64,000 nucleotides of DNA from Aurelia coerulea (Eukaryota > Cnidaria > Scyphozoa > Semaeostomeae > Ulmaridae): contig CM076959.1 of the NCBI GenBank assembly GCA_039566865.1, forward strand, positions 18,522,501 through 18,586,500. Direction: 5' to 3'. Numbering within the stretch: the first letter of the stretch is position 1; each line of letters opens with the position of its first letter. The notes below the pieces were generated by a model. It saw only the letters and a program-made list of their open reading frames with translations, ran no database searches and had not been told where the DNA came from. Position numbers and translations under genes: made by a program. Shown here in pieces: positions 46,740-59,010 of the stretch.

Positions 46740-47560
46740 ATCTTTTGTGGTATTCCAAAGTAAGTTGATGTCAAGCTTAATGTCTTGTTTATTTGATTTC
46801 AGGAGACAAAATTGATTAAATAGATAATGAAAGACTGAAAAGTGTTTACAGCAAAATGAGTCTCCAGCATAAATGGAGAAACTTACGCGATGGTTCTTGT
46901 GTTGTATTCCAAAGTAAATTGATGTCGAACTAAACATTTTGTTTATTTGATTTCAGGAGACAAAATTGATTAAATAGATAATGAAAGACTGAAAAGTGTT
47001 TACAGCAAAATGAGTCTCCAGCATAAATGGAGAAACTTACGCGATGGTTCTTGTGTTGTATTCCAAAGTAAATTGATGTCGAACTAAACATTTTGTTTAT
47101 TTGATTTCAGGAGACAAAATTGATTAAATAGATAATGAAAGACTGAAAAGTGTTTACAGCAAAATGAGTCTCCAGCATAAATGGAGAAACTTACGCGATG
47201 GTTCTTGTGTTGTATTCCAAAGTAAATTGATGTCGAACTAAACATTTTGTTTATTTGATTTCAGGAGACAAAATTGATTAAATAGATAATGAAAGACTGA
47301 AAAGTGTTTACAGCAAAGTCTTCAGCATATATGGAGAAACTTACGCGATGGTTCTTGTGTTGTATTCCAAAGTAAATTGATGTCGAACTAAATGTCTTGT
47401 TTATTTGATTTCAGGAGATAAAATTGATTAAATAGACAATGAAAGACTGAAAAGTATTTTCAGGAAAGTCTTCAGCATATATGGAGAAACTTACGCGATG
47501 GTTCATGAGTTGTTTGCCAAGGTAAATTGACTTCAAATTTATTGTATGATTTGCTTGAAG
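46740..47560. repeat. 154-bp tandem array, ~5 copies
   Basis: AGGAGACAAAATTGATTAAA, AGTCTCCAGCATAAATGGAG and CTTACGCGATGGTTCTTG recur every ~154 bp (units from about 46762, 46916, 47070, 47224 and 47371). The three central units are almost identical and the outer ones diverge toward 47560. Confidence 0.95.
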
Positions 47561-48229
47561 ACAAAATTGATTAAATAGGTAATGAAATACAGATGAAATT
47601 GTCAGGAAAATGAGTTGTCATACGTAGGAACTTACGCTACAAGACTCAAGTTGTATGCCAAGGCAGATCGACTTTGACATTAATTGCTTGACCTCAAGAC
47701 AAAATTAATTATCTCAATGCCTTAATCGAAACTGTAATCACGTAAAGTTATTGATTGATTAAAGACAAATCAATCTCTCTTTTAAACCGGTATGTACAGT
47801 TGAGACGGGCACATACAGAGCAAGTTATTTACCTGAGAGCATCACATCACTGTTCATGAGTAGGTCTTTAACGTCTCTCTCCAACGCCTCTCCTCAACGG
47901 ACTGCACTGCTTCAGTTGATCGCAGTTATGATAAACTCGCTCCTGTTTCTAGCTCAAACACTTGCGTTGTCCGTTCTTCTGCCCAAGTGACTGCGTACTG
48001 TCCCTGTTAGAGCGGGCAAATCACTGTCTTTCTTGTATCCAACACTTATTAAATACCTGGACAATAGAATATTTCTTGCTTCTTGAATAATTAACTTAAA
48101 TTTTTTCTTGTATGTCAATCAGGTTTGGCAGCTGTTGGATCCACTCCGAGATCGACTTCCCTTATCGTGAGCACAAGCGGACAGCTGAGTCGTCTCTTCT
48201 GCCTGCCTTACGGCGCAGATTTCGCTTGT

Positions 48230-48960
48230 CCAATCCGTCCTTTCGCTCTACTTCGTCGCTCTACCCTTTCACCATACGGTTTGCTGCACGGTTCACTCTT
48301 CCGTAGATTTATCAAAAATCTTTGACCTCACCTTGCTTCGCAGTTTGGTGTGCGTTGTCGTTACTTCGCAATACTGAATTTTCTCTGCAACTTCACAATG
48401 CTGTGTCTCACGGCTAATGTATCGCCGGTGAGTCTTACTGTTCCCTAGTTCGCTCAGCAGTTCGCTCTATCATTGATATATCACTGATCTTTCACCTTGC
48501 CTGGCTTGGTTTGTATCTGCAAACACGTCTTTGTGTGTGCTGTCTTAATTTCGCTGTACTGAGCCTCTCTGTGACTTCACAATACTGAGACTGCCTCACG
48601 GCTAATATATTGCCCATCCGCCTGTCCACTACCTCACTTAACAGCTTGCTCTACTTTGAGTAAATGCCACTAGAAATTAACCTCGCCTTGCTTGGGTTGT
48701 ATCTCGAAACAGTTTGATGTTCGTTAAATCCACAACACTGAGTCTGCTCTGCAATTCACCTTTAATATTGTTATAATTTTCATCCACTGTAGATGTATAC
48801 CTAATCTTCTCCTTGCCGTACAGTGGCTTGTATGTCCGAAGACTGTGCTATTCTTCGTCACGACTTCACAATACTGAGCCTTCTCTACAATTCGCTTGCA
48901 ATGTTATTATTGATTTCACCTCAACAAAGCCGCTGATGTGCTCTATGTACGCTGTTTCGC
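48230..48960. repeat. Degenerate ~190-bp tandem repeats
   Basis: CTTCACAATACTGAG-like, CACGGCTAATATATTGCC-like, CACCTTGCTTGG-like and GTTTGTATCTGCAAAC-like phrases recur in the same order about every 190 bp, with heavy divergence. ORFs across it are short and unrelated to known proteins. Confidence 0.55.
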
Positions 48961-50061
48961 GCTTAAATCAATTTTGCCACCCTCGTCTTCGTATACGTCT
49001 CCTTAATCAATTAATTCATTGCTACACAGTGGTGTGTGCCTGATTCGGTTTCGTAGTTTCGTTGAGTTGTCGTTACGCTTGAGCTTGTCGATGTTTAGCG
49101 CCGTCAATAGATCAACTAAAGGCGGATGTTGTAAGAGAAAGACTTGTAATGAAGTTGAGTGCGTGATCGCAATACAACATAGGCGAATGATAAACCAATA
49201 TGACACCCTGTGGTCACAGCCAGCGTGGCCACCAACTCTAGTTAAACCGTTAATAACCCGTCATACGCTAACTTATTATGATTCGGGATCCCCCTTGCGC
49301 GCTATGTAAGGGAGCGCTATACAAATAAGAGGACTATCTTATAAAGTGAAATACTGATGTCGTTCTTCAACCGCAAGAAAGGACGGTTTAAGCTCCCACG
49401 ACGAAGGATATGCTACAAGATACGTACTGCGCACGCGTGAATAAGGCTCACGGAGTGATTGATTGTTTGGGTTAAAGAAAAGATTCCCGACCCCCGACTT
49501 CGAGTTAAATTGTCAATATCTTAGTGAATTGCGTCTGAAAGTAAACTAAATTCTATATGTTTTCAATAAATTCCCAGGAAAAATCGATCTGTACAACCTG
49601 ACAGGGGGTAAAGTTGGTGTTGAGTACAATATATGACCGATTAATTTATTTTTATATGAAGGGGAGGGAAATGAGGATTTTTAATCATAGAGCGATTTTT
49701 GATATATGGGATTAATAATGAGAGATAACCTCCCGACTAGTTATTGTTATATGGTTCTACATGCTGTACTTAAACATGCCGGTTTTATGCGAGTAGCAGG
49801 TTTTCTAGCGTTAGGGCTAATCCCGGCAAGGCCCGGTTAATCTCCGGGAAGTGGGCGATATTTTCTAAAAGGCTTCGGTTCACACTACAGTAGAAACGTG
49901 TCAGAATAGACCTTTTAGCTATCCTAAACAGAGCCTGGATCGAGCGACATTTTCATACATTCAATGACGTTGCAGCTTCTATCACTGTGGTGCATATTCG
50001 AAAACTATATAATATGTATACAATATCGTTCGATTTTCGATTTAGACTTTCTTTTAGAATA
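48961..50061. other. No gene recognised
   Basis: Mixed unique-looking sequence with a higher GC stretch near 49050-49320. The short ORFs on both strands overlap each other and resemble nothing I know. Confidence 0.4.
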
Positions 50062-50495
50062 CAGTAAATCCCCGCATATAAGAACCTACAAAAATAAGAT
50101 CCTAGAGGCTGTTTTTCCTAACTTATGCACCTTGCAATTAAGAACCTGTTTCAGTTTGAAGAAAAATATGTTCTCATAGCAGGGGTAGCAAAGTTTATTT
50201 TGGATTGTCATTATTAAGTTCATTTTTGTCCCAGTGGGCTTTTAAAGTTTGAATCTCCTCCCCTGCTGTTTGAAAGCTTAGCATTGGTTATTAGATATAT
50301 TATAACCTTGCCAAAGCCAATAATAGGGCTGAAAATCGTTGGTGAAGGTTCTAAAATGGCCTATGCACGGCACTCTTCAAATAAGAACCGTTATACCTTG
50401 AAATTTGTCTTATACCTTGAAATTTGTACCTTTAAAATAAGAACCTATTTTAGCCAGCTCTCAAAAAGTAGGTTTTTATACGCGGGGATTTACTG
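50062..50495. mobile_element. TA-flanked MITE with CAGT ends, copy 2
   Basis: TA|CAGTAAATCCCCGCATATAA at the left is inverted as TATACGCGGGGATTTACTG|TA at the right, and TA is duplicated. AAGAACCT blocks repeat internally. Same family as 6015-6420. Confidence 0.88.
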
Positions 50496-50954
50496 TAGCT
50501 GAAAGGTCTGTTGGGATATTGCATTTTCTAAACTCGGTTTCAGATGAATTTAGTGAGTCATCGCTTTCGGATGGGGTCAAAACTAGAGAGAAACGCTCAT
50601 GGCACTTGAATGCCAAAGGTGCGAACCACATCTTTAGAGTTGAGTCCATAGACTACCGTGGAAATATACTGTGGCAACTTTTAATGCAAGAAATATAACA
50701 ATCAAACACCCTTTTTGTTTTCAAAATATGAATTAGATGTTGGAATGGTAGCAGATGCAACTACAGGCTCTGCACAACATATATTCCCAAAGCTGGGTCT
50801 CAAAAAGGATCAACGTCTATAAATATATACAATGTACATTTGTTAACCGATTTATCCCAAGAAATAGTATATTTTGTAAAGTAGGGCTTAAATAGCTGTA
50901 CATAATTTGGCTACTTTTTTAATGTAGCCTACCTGCGTAAAATAAATAAAAAGT

Positions 50955-52200
50955 CTTGACCGTACATTTTTCAAACATTAAAATATTGTTCACATTTTTC
51001 TAACGTTTCTGTGGACTGATATTGCAGACTCTTGTGAAATATGTTTGAGAATTAAGTTAGTTATTCCTCTGTAAATTGGCGTATGTTTTGTTGAAGTCGG
51101 GAACAACCGTACATTTATCCAAACATTGAAATATTGTTCACATTTTTCTAACGTTTCTGTGGACTGATATTGCAGACTCTTGTGAAATATGTTTGAGAAT
51201 TAAGTTAGTTATTCCTCTGTAAAATGGCGTATGTTTTGTTGAAGTCGGGAACAACCGTACATTTATCCAAACATTGAAATATTGTTCACATTTTTCTAAC
51301 GTTTCTGTGGACTGATATTGCAGACTCTTGTGAAATATGTTTGAGAATTAAGTTAGTTATTCCTCTGTAAATTGGCGTATGTTTTGTTGAAGTTGGTGGC
51401 TTGTCCATGACCATACATTTCTTCAAACATTAAAATTGTTCACATTGTTCTAAAATTTTTGTGGACTGGTATTGCAGACTCTTGTGAAATATGTTTGAGA
51501 ATTAAGTTAGTTATTCCTCTGTAAATTGGCGTATGTTTTGTTGAAGTTGATGCGTTGTCCATGACCATAAATTTCTTCAAACATTAAAATTGTTCACATT
51601 ATTCTAAAATTTCTGTGGACTGGTATTGCAGATTCTTGTGAAATATGTTTGAGAATTAAGTTAGTTATTCCTCTGTAAATTGGCGTATGTTTCGTTGAAG
51701 TTGGTGGCTTGTCCATGACCATACATTTCTTCAAACATTAAAATTGTTCACATTGTTCTAAAATTTTTGTGGACTGGTATTGCAGATTCTTGTGAAATAT
51801 GTTTGAGAATTAAGTTAGTTATTCCTCTGTAAATTGGCGTATGTTTTGTTGAAGTTGGTGGCTTGTCCATGACCATACATTTCTTCAAACATTAAAATTG
51901 TTCACATTGTTCTAAAGTTTCTGTGGACTGATATCGCAGATTCTTGTGAAACATGTTTGAGAATTAAGTTAGTTATTCCTCTGTAAATTGGCGTACGTTT
52001 TGTTGAAGTTGATGCGTTGTCCATAACTGTACATTTTTCAAACATTGAAATGTTGTTCACATTGTTCTAAAGTTTCTGTAAAATGGTATTGCAGATTCTT
52101 GTGAAACATGTTTGAGAATTAAGTTAATTAGTCCTCTGTAAAATGGCGTATGTTTTGTTGAAGTTGGTGGATTGCCCATGACTATACATTTCTTCAAACA
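50955..52200. repeat. ~150-bp tandem array, ~8 copies
   Basis: TGAAATATGTTTGAGAATTA and TTATTCCTCTGTAAATTGGC recur eight times, at a spacing of about 147-155 bp. Two subtypes are visible: early units carry CGTACATTTATCCAAACATT, later units carry GACCATACATTTCTTCAAAC. The copies are diverged at the 52200 end. Confidence 0.95.
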
Positions 52201-52854
52201 TTGAAATTGAACCTTAAAATGACTGATTGAAGCCGAGTAAATTACCACATCCAATTGAACATATCGGCAATGAAACAATACAGTTTTCAATATTATTGCT
52301 TTGATATTCAGGAAGCAGGATTTTTTCAAGCGGCGGAAATTTTTACACTCACCCGGTGGGATTATGCCAGAATATATAAAGTTCCTTTGAGCGACGTTTT
52401 CATGTTGTTTCATTTCATAAAACTTTGATAATTTAAAGCATATTGTAATTTGAAAGAAAACAAAATATTAAAGAACACTGAGTATAGTTGGTTGATAGAC
52501 ACCTGGAGATAATTAATTAAATAAGAGAAAAATTTCCAATTTACGTTGAAAAGGCAAGCAAAGGAAAATGACTACGGCAAGCGTTGCATCCAGCATTTCT
52601 AATGATAAGGGTACTTAGGGTTTTCAGAACATTACTGTAGGAAAGTCAATATACCGGGTGAGCCAGAAAAAGTTCCCATTTTCGAAAATTCGTAGCATTA
52701 CAACTACTTCATGGATGTGAATGATTCAAATTCTGGTTAAAAACCAAAAGATCGAAGTATTTTTGTGATTTTGCTCGTCTTCTTACGAGCATTGCAAATA
52801 TAAGTAAATTCAACTTTACAAGAATTTCATGTTTTCAAAATCACTGTACTTTTA

Positions 52855-53196
52855 AAAACTCGTTTGAGGATATGACGGCATCAAATTTTCTAAATCCTAT
52901 TCTAGAAGAGTGACAAACCTTTCCTTGATACCATATTGTAGACATTCCTTAACGGTGGTATTCGTGGAAATTTTTCTATATTTCCTCAAAAGGTCTAAAA
53001 ATTATGATAGTTTTAAATACTTTTGAAATTTTTTCTTAAATTCTTTAAAGAAGGAGAAAAAACACTCACATTTTGAAAATATTGAAGAATTCAGAAAATT
53101 CCAAAGGTAAAATTATAGCAAAATAGCTAAACTTTCTTTGAAGCCAATTTTCTCAAAGAAATGTGCCATATAATTTTACACTAACCTTTTCAAAGC
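52855..53196. mobile_element. AGCATAGG-type MITE (family B), partial copy
   Basis: Contains GAGGATATGACGGCATCAAA, ACCATATTGTAGACATTCC and the right arm AATTATAGCAAAATAGCTAA, TTTTACACTAACCTTTT. The left end is lost next to a CCGGGTGAGCCAG-type end at 52654. Confidence 0.65.
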
Positions 53197-53767
53197 CATA
53201 TGAAGCAAGTCTAAGCGCCATCGGGCACTCCATAAAATGTTTTGCGAACTCTGCATTGTGAAGTAATCTACTAAGACGAAATTACAAACATTGGGCAGGC
53301 TTTAAAACTGTTGAAATGTTTGCTACCCTGTAGCTTGCTTGCAGACTTTACTTTTCACTGCGTAGGAGAGCCAAGGCGGAACCCTCTCGCAAAGGAAAGT
53401 AAAGTCCGCACGCAGGTTAACTATCCTGATGCAATTACAGTATTTGATCAAAACATATGATGTTTTTATAATGTTGATGCTGGTAGAAAATTAACTTAGC
53501 GATAGATTTGTAAATCAAATCAGAATTTTATTTGCATTATGATCTGCGGCAGAATTTGTTTTTCGCGGGACTGTGCAATGTTAAATAGGTTCTCTATAGG
53601 CTAAACACAACATAGCTAATGGCAATTTTGCACAGGGAATAGTAATCCAAAGTATCTGCGACAATCTTGGTGATCGAAGCTTTGGTGGAGGATTTGTTTT
53701 ATTTTTCTAACGCCGAATATTTGAAAGTTTTAATGGATATCAAAAGTTCCATCACATTTCATAGACA

Positions 53768-53885
53768 TAGACAAGAAAATCTTCTTTTCGCGTGTAGTGC
53801 AATTGTACAATAATAAACAAGTAAATAAAGTAAAATAAAAGCACTTTGATACGAATTTAAATAAGCACGAGACTTCGAGCATAGC
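53768..53885. repeat. ~115-bp dispersed repeat, copy 2
   Basis: Colinear with 36083-36202: AGAAAATCTTCTTTTCGCGT, TAGTGCAATTGTACAATA, AAGCACTTTGATACGAATT, ATAAGCACGAGACTTCGAGC. Confidence 0.65.
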
Positions 53886-54120
53886 CCGTTATCAAGAAAG
53901 CACTGCAATTAAACTTACTGCGATGGAACTGGCGGCCATTGAAATCCCAAGGCCTTATTCACGTGCGCTGGCTGTCCCGTACTTTCCGATTGTTTACAAA
54001 AATCTTGTACAGCCCTTTTGATAACACTAAAAGGACGATACTACAGGGAGAAACATACCATGACTGCCCCATTGCATTTACATGGAGAAAATACAACTAA
54101 AATTACAACTAAATATACAA

Positions 54121-54309
54121 CTACAAAAGGACATATATAAATGAATTTATTTGATAAATACTGAAGCCGGTTTCACATTGGATGTCAGGCGAGCATAGGC
54201 GATAATGCTGAGCAACAAAGACCCCAGCCGAGAGAAGAACAACGACAACAACTGTCGCCGTCACTGCTCCCCACCCAGGGTCCCAATAGCTCGAGATACC
54301 GTGCCCATG
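54121..54309 (-). CDS. Possible terminal exon with one transmembrane segment (weak)
   Basis: From a possible GATAG acceptor at 54310, a 62-residue open frame reads HGISSYWDPGWGAVTATVVV, then VVLLSAGVFVAQHYRLCSPD, to a TAG at 54121. It would be a ~22-residue hydrophobic membrane span with a basic flank. GC content is higher than the surroundings. The acceptor has a poor pyrimidine tract, no partner exon was found and no family is recognised, so this may be chance. Confidence 0.2.
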   Translation of the reverse strand, partial: HGHGISSYWDPGWGAVTATVVVVVLLSAGVFVAQHYRLCSPDIQCETGFSIYQINSFIYVLL

Positions 54310-54704
54310 CTATCAGGTTGGACTTTCTTTTAACAATATTTTCCTTAAAAATGCCAAAAAGAGAATTACAGATGGGAAACAGATTAAAAACTCCAACTTG
54401 GATGTAGTTTTGAATTCTCATCATGGGGCAAAGTCAATCAATGCAACCTGCTGTTTCGCTTGACATATTGAGTAAAACTGACAGTATTATTTATGATATG
54501 TCATCTTATCGAACCTTCTTGCTTCTGGAATCGTAAATCATGTGAACTCCGTAAAGAGTACCCTGGCTTAAACAAGAAGTATTCTTTTGGTTTCTTTAAA
54601 TCAAGGGCTCTTAAACTACAGGGATTCACGAATTTAGTAGACTTTATACTACGGGCAGTTTTTTGTTCATAACTACGGGCAGTTTCTGTCCATACCTGTT
54701 TTAA

Positions 54705-54885
54705 AGAGAATGAACGGAGCTAAGTAGACGCAATTGATAAATAGGACAAAGAAAACTCCAACGCACCTTATTGTTCCTCTTGCTAAACAATATCCACGAA
54801 CGTCTCGAAATCATCAAATACAATAGGCTAATAATAGAATACCCAGACTCCTTCCGCGCGGGGCTTTTATCTCCGTTGATTCTCT
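54705..54885. mobile_element. TTAA-type MITE, ~180 bp, copy 3
   Basis: TTAA|AGAGAATGAACGGAGCTA at the left and TATCTCCGTTGATTCTCT|TTAA at the right, with TTAA at 54701-54704 and 54886-54889. The core AATCATCAAATACAATAGGC is shared with copies 1 and 2. Confidence 0.87.
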
Positions 54886-55029
54886 TTAAGCAGTGAGCTT
54901 CATTAGTGAAACAGTTCCTTCAAAGTTTTGTTTATTTTTCTACCTACGGGTTGAATCAGAAAAATGCATGCCTTTTAAAAGGCTACTGCTTCCTAAAGGT
55001 TACTATATTTCGTGGTCTCCGTTTTATAC

Positions 55030-55165
55030 AGAATACGATACATTATAACACAAACTTCGCCATCGTTCTCTGTCAATTACAATAGCATTTATAGAGTCCC
55101 AAGATGGTAACCCAGTCCAGGTCTTGATGTCACCTAGCCAGCGACGTTTCGGCCTTCCTCTTTCT
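55030..55165 (-). pseudogene. Fossil LINE ORF2 terminus
   Basis: The minus strand encodes ERGRPKRRWLGDIKTWTGLP, then SINAIVIDRERWRSLCYNV. The GRP-RRW-DDI--WTG ... A-DR--WR pattern is the end of a jockey/RTE-like LINE polyprotein. No upstream domain is visible. Confidence 0.7.
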
Positions 55166-55939
55166 CCTAAAAATATAAGCAATAATACGTTGCAATATCT
55201 GACTGAATAGCCAACATGTTCAATTGTTTGTGGAATTTTTCCTGGCTGAAATCGGCCTCTCCGTTCCGATTTGATTTTACAAGGGATTTTCTCGAGAAAG
55301 CCCCTTCGAAAACCTTCAAAAGCGTGCTAAGATCACGGGCAATTTCCCCTGATCTTTTTACCTTACGGAAATGACTTGAGCACGCTTTTTAGCACATGCT
55401 ATCCTCTTCGGAGGATGAAGAAGTCTTCCCCTAGTATGAATAATATAACTTACTCAGGGGGATTCCATTCTCCCAGGAGGACAAATATATGCTTATACGT
55501 GCAAGTGTCATTATTGTTAGGAACGAAAACCAAGGACATTTTGCTCGTCTTTTTACCTTTACAGGTTTTTGAAATGGGCTTTCTGCTGAAAATGTTTCAA
55601 ATCCACGGGAAGGAATGACCTATTAAAGCTGGGCAAATTACTGAATCTAATTAAACATATTGGAAATGAAACAAAACAGTTTTCAATGTTATAAGTTTGA
55701 TAATCAGGGAGCAGTATTTGTTCAAACGCTGTGCGTTTCCTTCCTTTACTCAACTGGTACCACGAAATTTTTTAAGGTTTCAATCAGCTTTAGAATTGTG
55801 GCTTTTTTCATTTGAGGCTGTGCCGTCATCAATTTTCTAAATCTTGATCCTGAAGAGAATATATTTCTGTTTGCCGCCAAATTGCAGACCTTCATAAACT
55901 ATAGTTTTCTTGATGATTGTATCACTTTTCCAATAAGAA

Positions 55940-58180
55940 ACCAATAAGAGGACAATAAGAAAAGTTGATTTTAACGAAGAACTTGTCAATATCCGTGTTG
56001 GGTAAAATATGGTTCATGTTTGAAAAGCTATAGCGTGAAATCTGTCCAGCGGACCGCAGTTATATATTGTTATTTCTTTGCCTGAATGTTCAACTAGAAT
56101 TTTAATGTTTACCTAGACTTCAGCCGCTTCTTAGATATGAGCCAAGGGAGTCTACAAGTCAGTTGATTTTGTGAACTCTGATTTCAATGTACCTAAAATT
56201 AGGGGTAGATTATCGTCGAGACAAAAAGTGATCGCGTTGTTTAAATTTCCGAAGGGCATCAGTGTCTTCAAATTTATTGTTTTATCGTCTACATCTCTCC
56301 ACATCAAGTTTTTTAGTTATACATTTTCCTAAGTTTATATTCTGCATTAATGTTGACATATTCGTAGTCTAATTCTAAGAAAGTTTGCATATGGCTGAAT
56401 GATCAACTATCATTTACTTCTTAACAGTGCAATGAAAACAAGAAAACAGAATCTCTTGACATTTCAATTTTTTCATAAAATCATTCACTCTTTTTATTCA
56501 ATCTACTTTTGCTTTCAAAATGTTTCGGAATTTTGCTTTTCACAGTTCTGAATGAGAACGCTTTGAAATGTCCTTGTTTTGGGTTGCTGATTACAAATTC
56601 TCTTGTAAACGACATTTCGCTCTGTCTTTTCGAAGTTTTTTGTCAGCTCTTTTGATAAGGTTTAGCGTGCTTAGGATTTTCACGATAAAATTCACAAGGT
56701 TAGCGAACTTTCAACAACGTTTAACTTTGAAACAAAAAGCGTTTCTTATCATTCCAATCTTTTTATATTGTTTATCAACATTGTTGTGGCTTTCTAAATT
56801 CAATTTTATTGGTCAAGATAAAGAAGTGTATTTAAATGGAAGGTCACCAATTTCCTCTTGTGCGTATGCATGAATTTTTAATTTCAACTTTGTTTCTGAG
56901 TATAAAGGCTCGCGTAATCCTTTTTGCTCTTTGTAAAAGAAAACGATTTTATTTCGCGTTAAGTAACGCTTAAGTTCTACGTCTGTTTTTGTTTCAATTA
57001 GAGTTTTATTAAAGCAGTAATAGACCTTTTACTGGCGCACTAATTGAACTTAAAATCCATCCAAGGAAATGTTGGAGATTTCCGTAAGCTGTAGTTAAAT
57101 TTCTTTCAAAAAATTTCGCTTTTGTTTCAAATTCAGTTTCCTTTAAAAATGTTTTTATTTGTCCACGAGTGAAAGTTGCACTTTTCTTTGCATGAACGGC
57201 CGCAATGAAAAGTGAAACTGGCTTCCAAAGTTAATCGCTTTCACAAAACAGCTTTTGTTTCCTTCAAGGTTGCCTTCCTAAATAAAGCGTTTAAAACTTC
57301 AATGCAACCAGTCATAGTTGCATTTTTCTTTGCTTTAGAGACTGCAATCAAAAGTACAATTGACTTTAAAAGAACATCTCCTGATAACGGCAGACAGGAA
57401 TCTCTGGAAGTTTCTACTGAAAGTAAAATTGATAAATGTTGTAGGTTTCCTTGGTAAACACAACGAGGAAGTGATTCGAATAGGATTGAAGGAAAGTTTT
57501 CTTTAGAGTTGATAATTCTTTTTATATTTCTCTCTTTCTAAACTTCCATTATTTGCTAACCAACTTTCGTTTCATATCTTATATTTAAACGAAGCACTTG
57601 AAAGATAGGTGCTATCAAAACTTGTTTATATTCATCTAAAATATTACAATACATGTTACATCTACATCCTACTATACTTTCTAATTACTATACGACTATA
57701 CAAGACTTCATGGACGATACCAGAGGTAGCAAAAGACAATGACTATCCCAGTGGCCATTAACATCAAAACTTTCATCTAAGTCAAAGAGGAAGACAACAG
57801 TTGAGGCAGTAATGCAATTCTTTCTTGACCTGTTGTATGCGAAGCCACTTGCTAACAATAGATAATTCATCGATGAGAGATTAGATAGTTGCGACCGGCG
57901 ACCGCCCTTTTACTCGTTCATTCCGAGTTAAACTCCCACATTAGATATCGGTGAAAAAATTCATGAATAAAAACAATTAAAACAATCTCAAATTAGATGT
58001 CACCTGCAAATGCCCGCGAATAACAACAATAGAATTGTTTTGCAAAGGAATTTTGCGTTATTGCAAATCTCAGGTAACATAAAATTTGCGACAGACTTTC
58101 AAGTGTTTTGCATGAGTAATTGTGGGACATCTCAAATCCCACTTGACATCTTATGTGAGATGGACTTTAGTCTCTTCGTT
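55940..58180. other. AT-rich region, no gene recognised
   Basis: Long T-rich sequence with short ORFs on the plus strand (56568-56873 and 57212-57457), neither recognisable. No inverted-repeat element or array is apparent. Confidence 0.45.
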
Positions 58181-58189
58181 TAAGCATAG

Positions 58190-58708
58190 CTTCCAAATCT
58201 TTAACTCAGTGTAAAAAGGTTGGTGTAAAATTCTGCGATCTATTTCTTCTGATTGAGTGGCTTGAAACAAAGTTTAGTTACTTATCTATAATTCTACCAT
58301 TGGACTTTCCAGAAATTTTGAATATTTTCGAAATTACAGCGGATCTAACAGTTCAACTCATTTGAGGATGTGACGTCATCAAATTTTTAAATCATTAACC
58401 AGATGAGTGACAGACTTTTGCTTGATACCATATTGTAGACATCCATAAACGATGGTTTTCTTTGAAATTATTTCATGTTGCTTCAAACAGTTAAGAAATT
58501 ACGATGGTTTTAAGTTTTTTTTTTAATTTTTCTTGAACTCTTGAAAAAGTAGAGAAAACACTCTAGTTCTGAAAATATTGAAGATTTCAGAAAAGTCCAA
58601 CGGTAGAATTATAGAGAAATAGCTGAAGTTTCTTTGAAATCATTCAGTTAAAAGGAATAACTAACTGAAATTTACACCAGCCTTTTTAAAGATTTGGAAC
58701 CTATGCTT
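58190..58708. mobile_element. AGCATAGG-type MITE (family B), best-preserved copy
   Basis: AAGCATAGCTTCCAAATCTT at the left is inverted as AAGATTTGGAACCTATGCTT at the right. Inner arms TTCTACCATTGGACTTTCC and GTCCAACGGTAGAATTATAG pair. The asymmetric middle carries GATGTGACGTCATCAAATTT and CATATTGTAGACATCCATAA. 519 bp, no coding capacity; a target duplication is not evident. Confidence 0.85.
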
Positions 58709-59010
58709 CAGGTGAGTCAATGAAAATAATCCCAGTTTGCAACGTCACTTCTCCCTAGCTTTCAAGACAATGATGTTGCGAAACATATCAAGTAGAAGTG
58801 AACATGCTCAAATAGATTTCAAAAATTACCTGACTGAAATGGGCCACTTCGTTCTGAGATTATGAGGGATTTACTTGAGCAAGCCCCTTCTAGAAACCTT
58901 TAGAAACGCCACAAATTCACAATCAAATGTTCCAAAATATTTCTGCCTTGATATCTTGGGAGCAATGACCATGCGAACGGGAATTGTTTTTTATTGACTT
59001 GCTCGGTAGC

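Larger units (their letters stand above)
41880..47760. repeat. Satellite-like field upstream of Zic
   Basis: Almost 5.9 kb is built of tandem units that share a theme: GAGAAATACACGGAAA, CTTGAATGGTATGC, AGGCAAATTGA, TTGATGTCAGTAAAATTAG, TTCATAAAAG. The outer units are highly diverged. Two blocks, a 115-bp and a 154-bp array, are recently amplified. One LINE fragment interrupts it at 45539. Confidence 0.8.

Noticed and set aside
48112..49309. Overlapping plus-strand ORFs of 64-96 codons
   Set aside because: They lie in degenerate tandem repeats or unannotated sequence, overlap in different frames, and have no recognisable motifs or splice structure.
56568..57457. Two plus-strand ORFs of 101 and 81 codons
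   Set aside because: Composition is AT-driven, with runs of Phe, Leu, Lys and Ser. There is no domain, no start context and no splice signal that would connect them.
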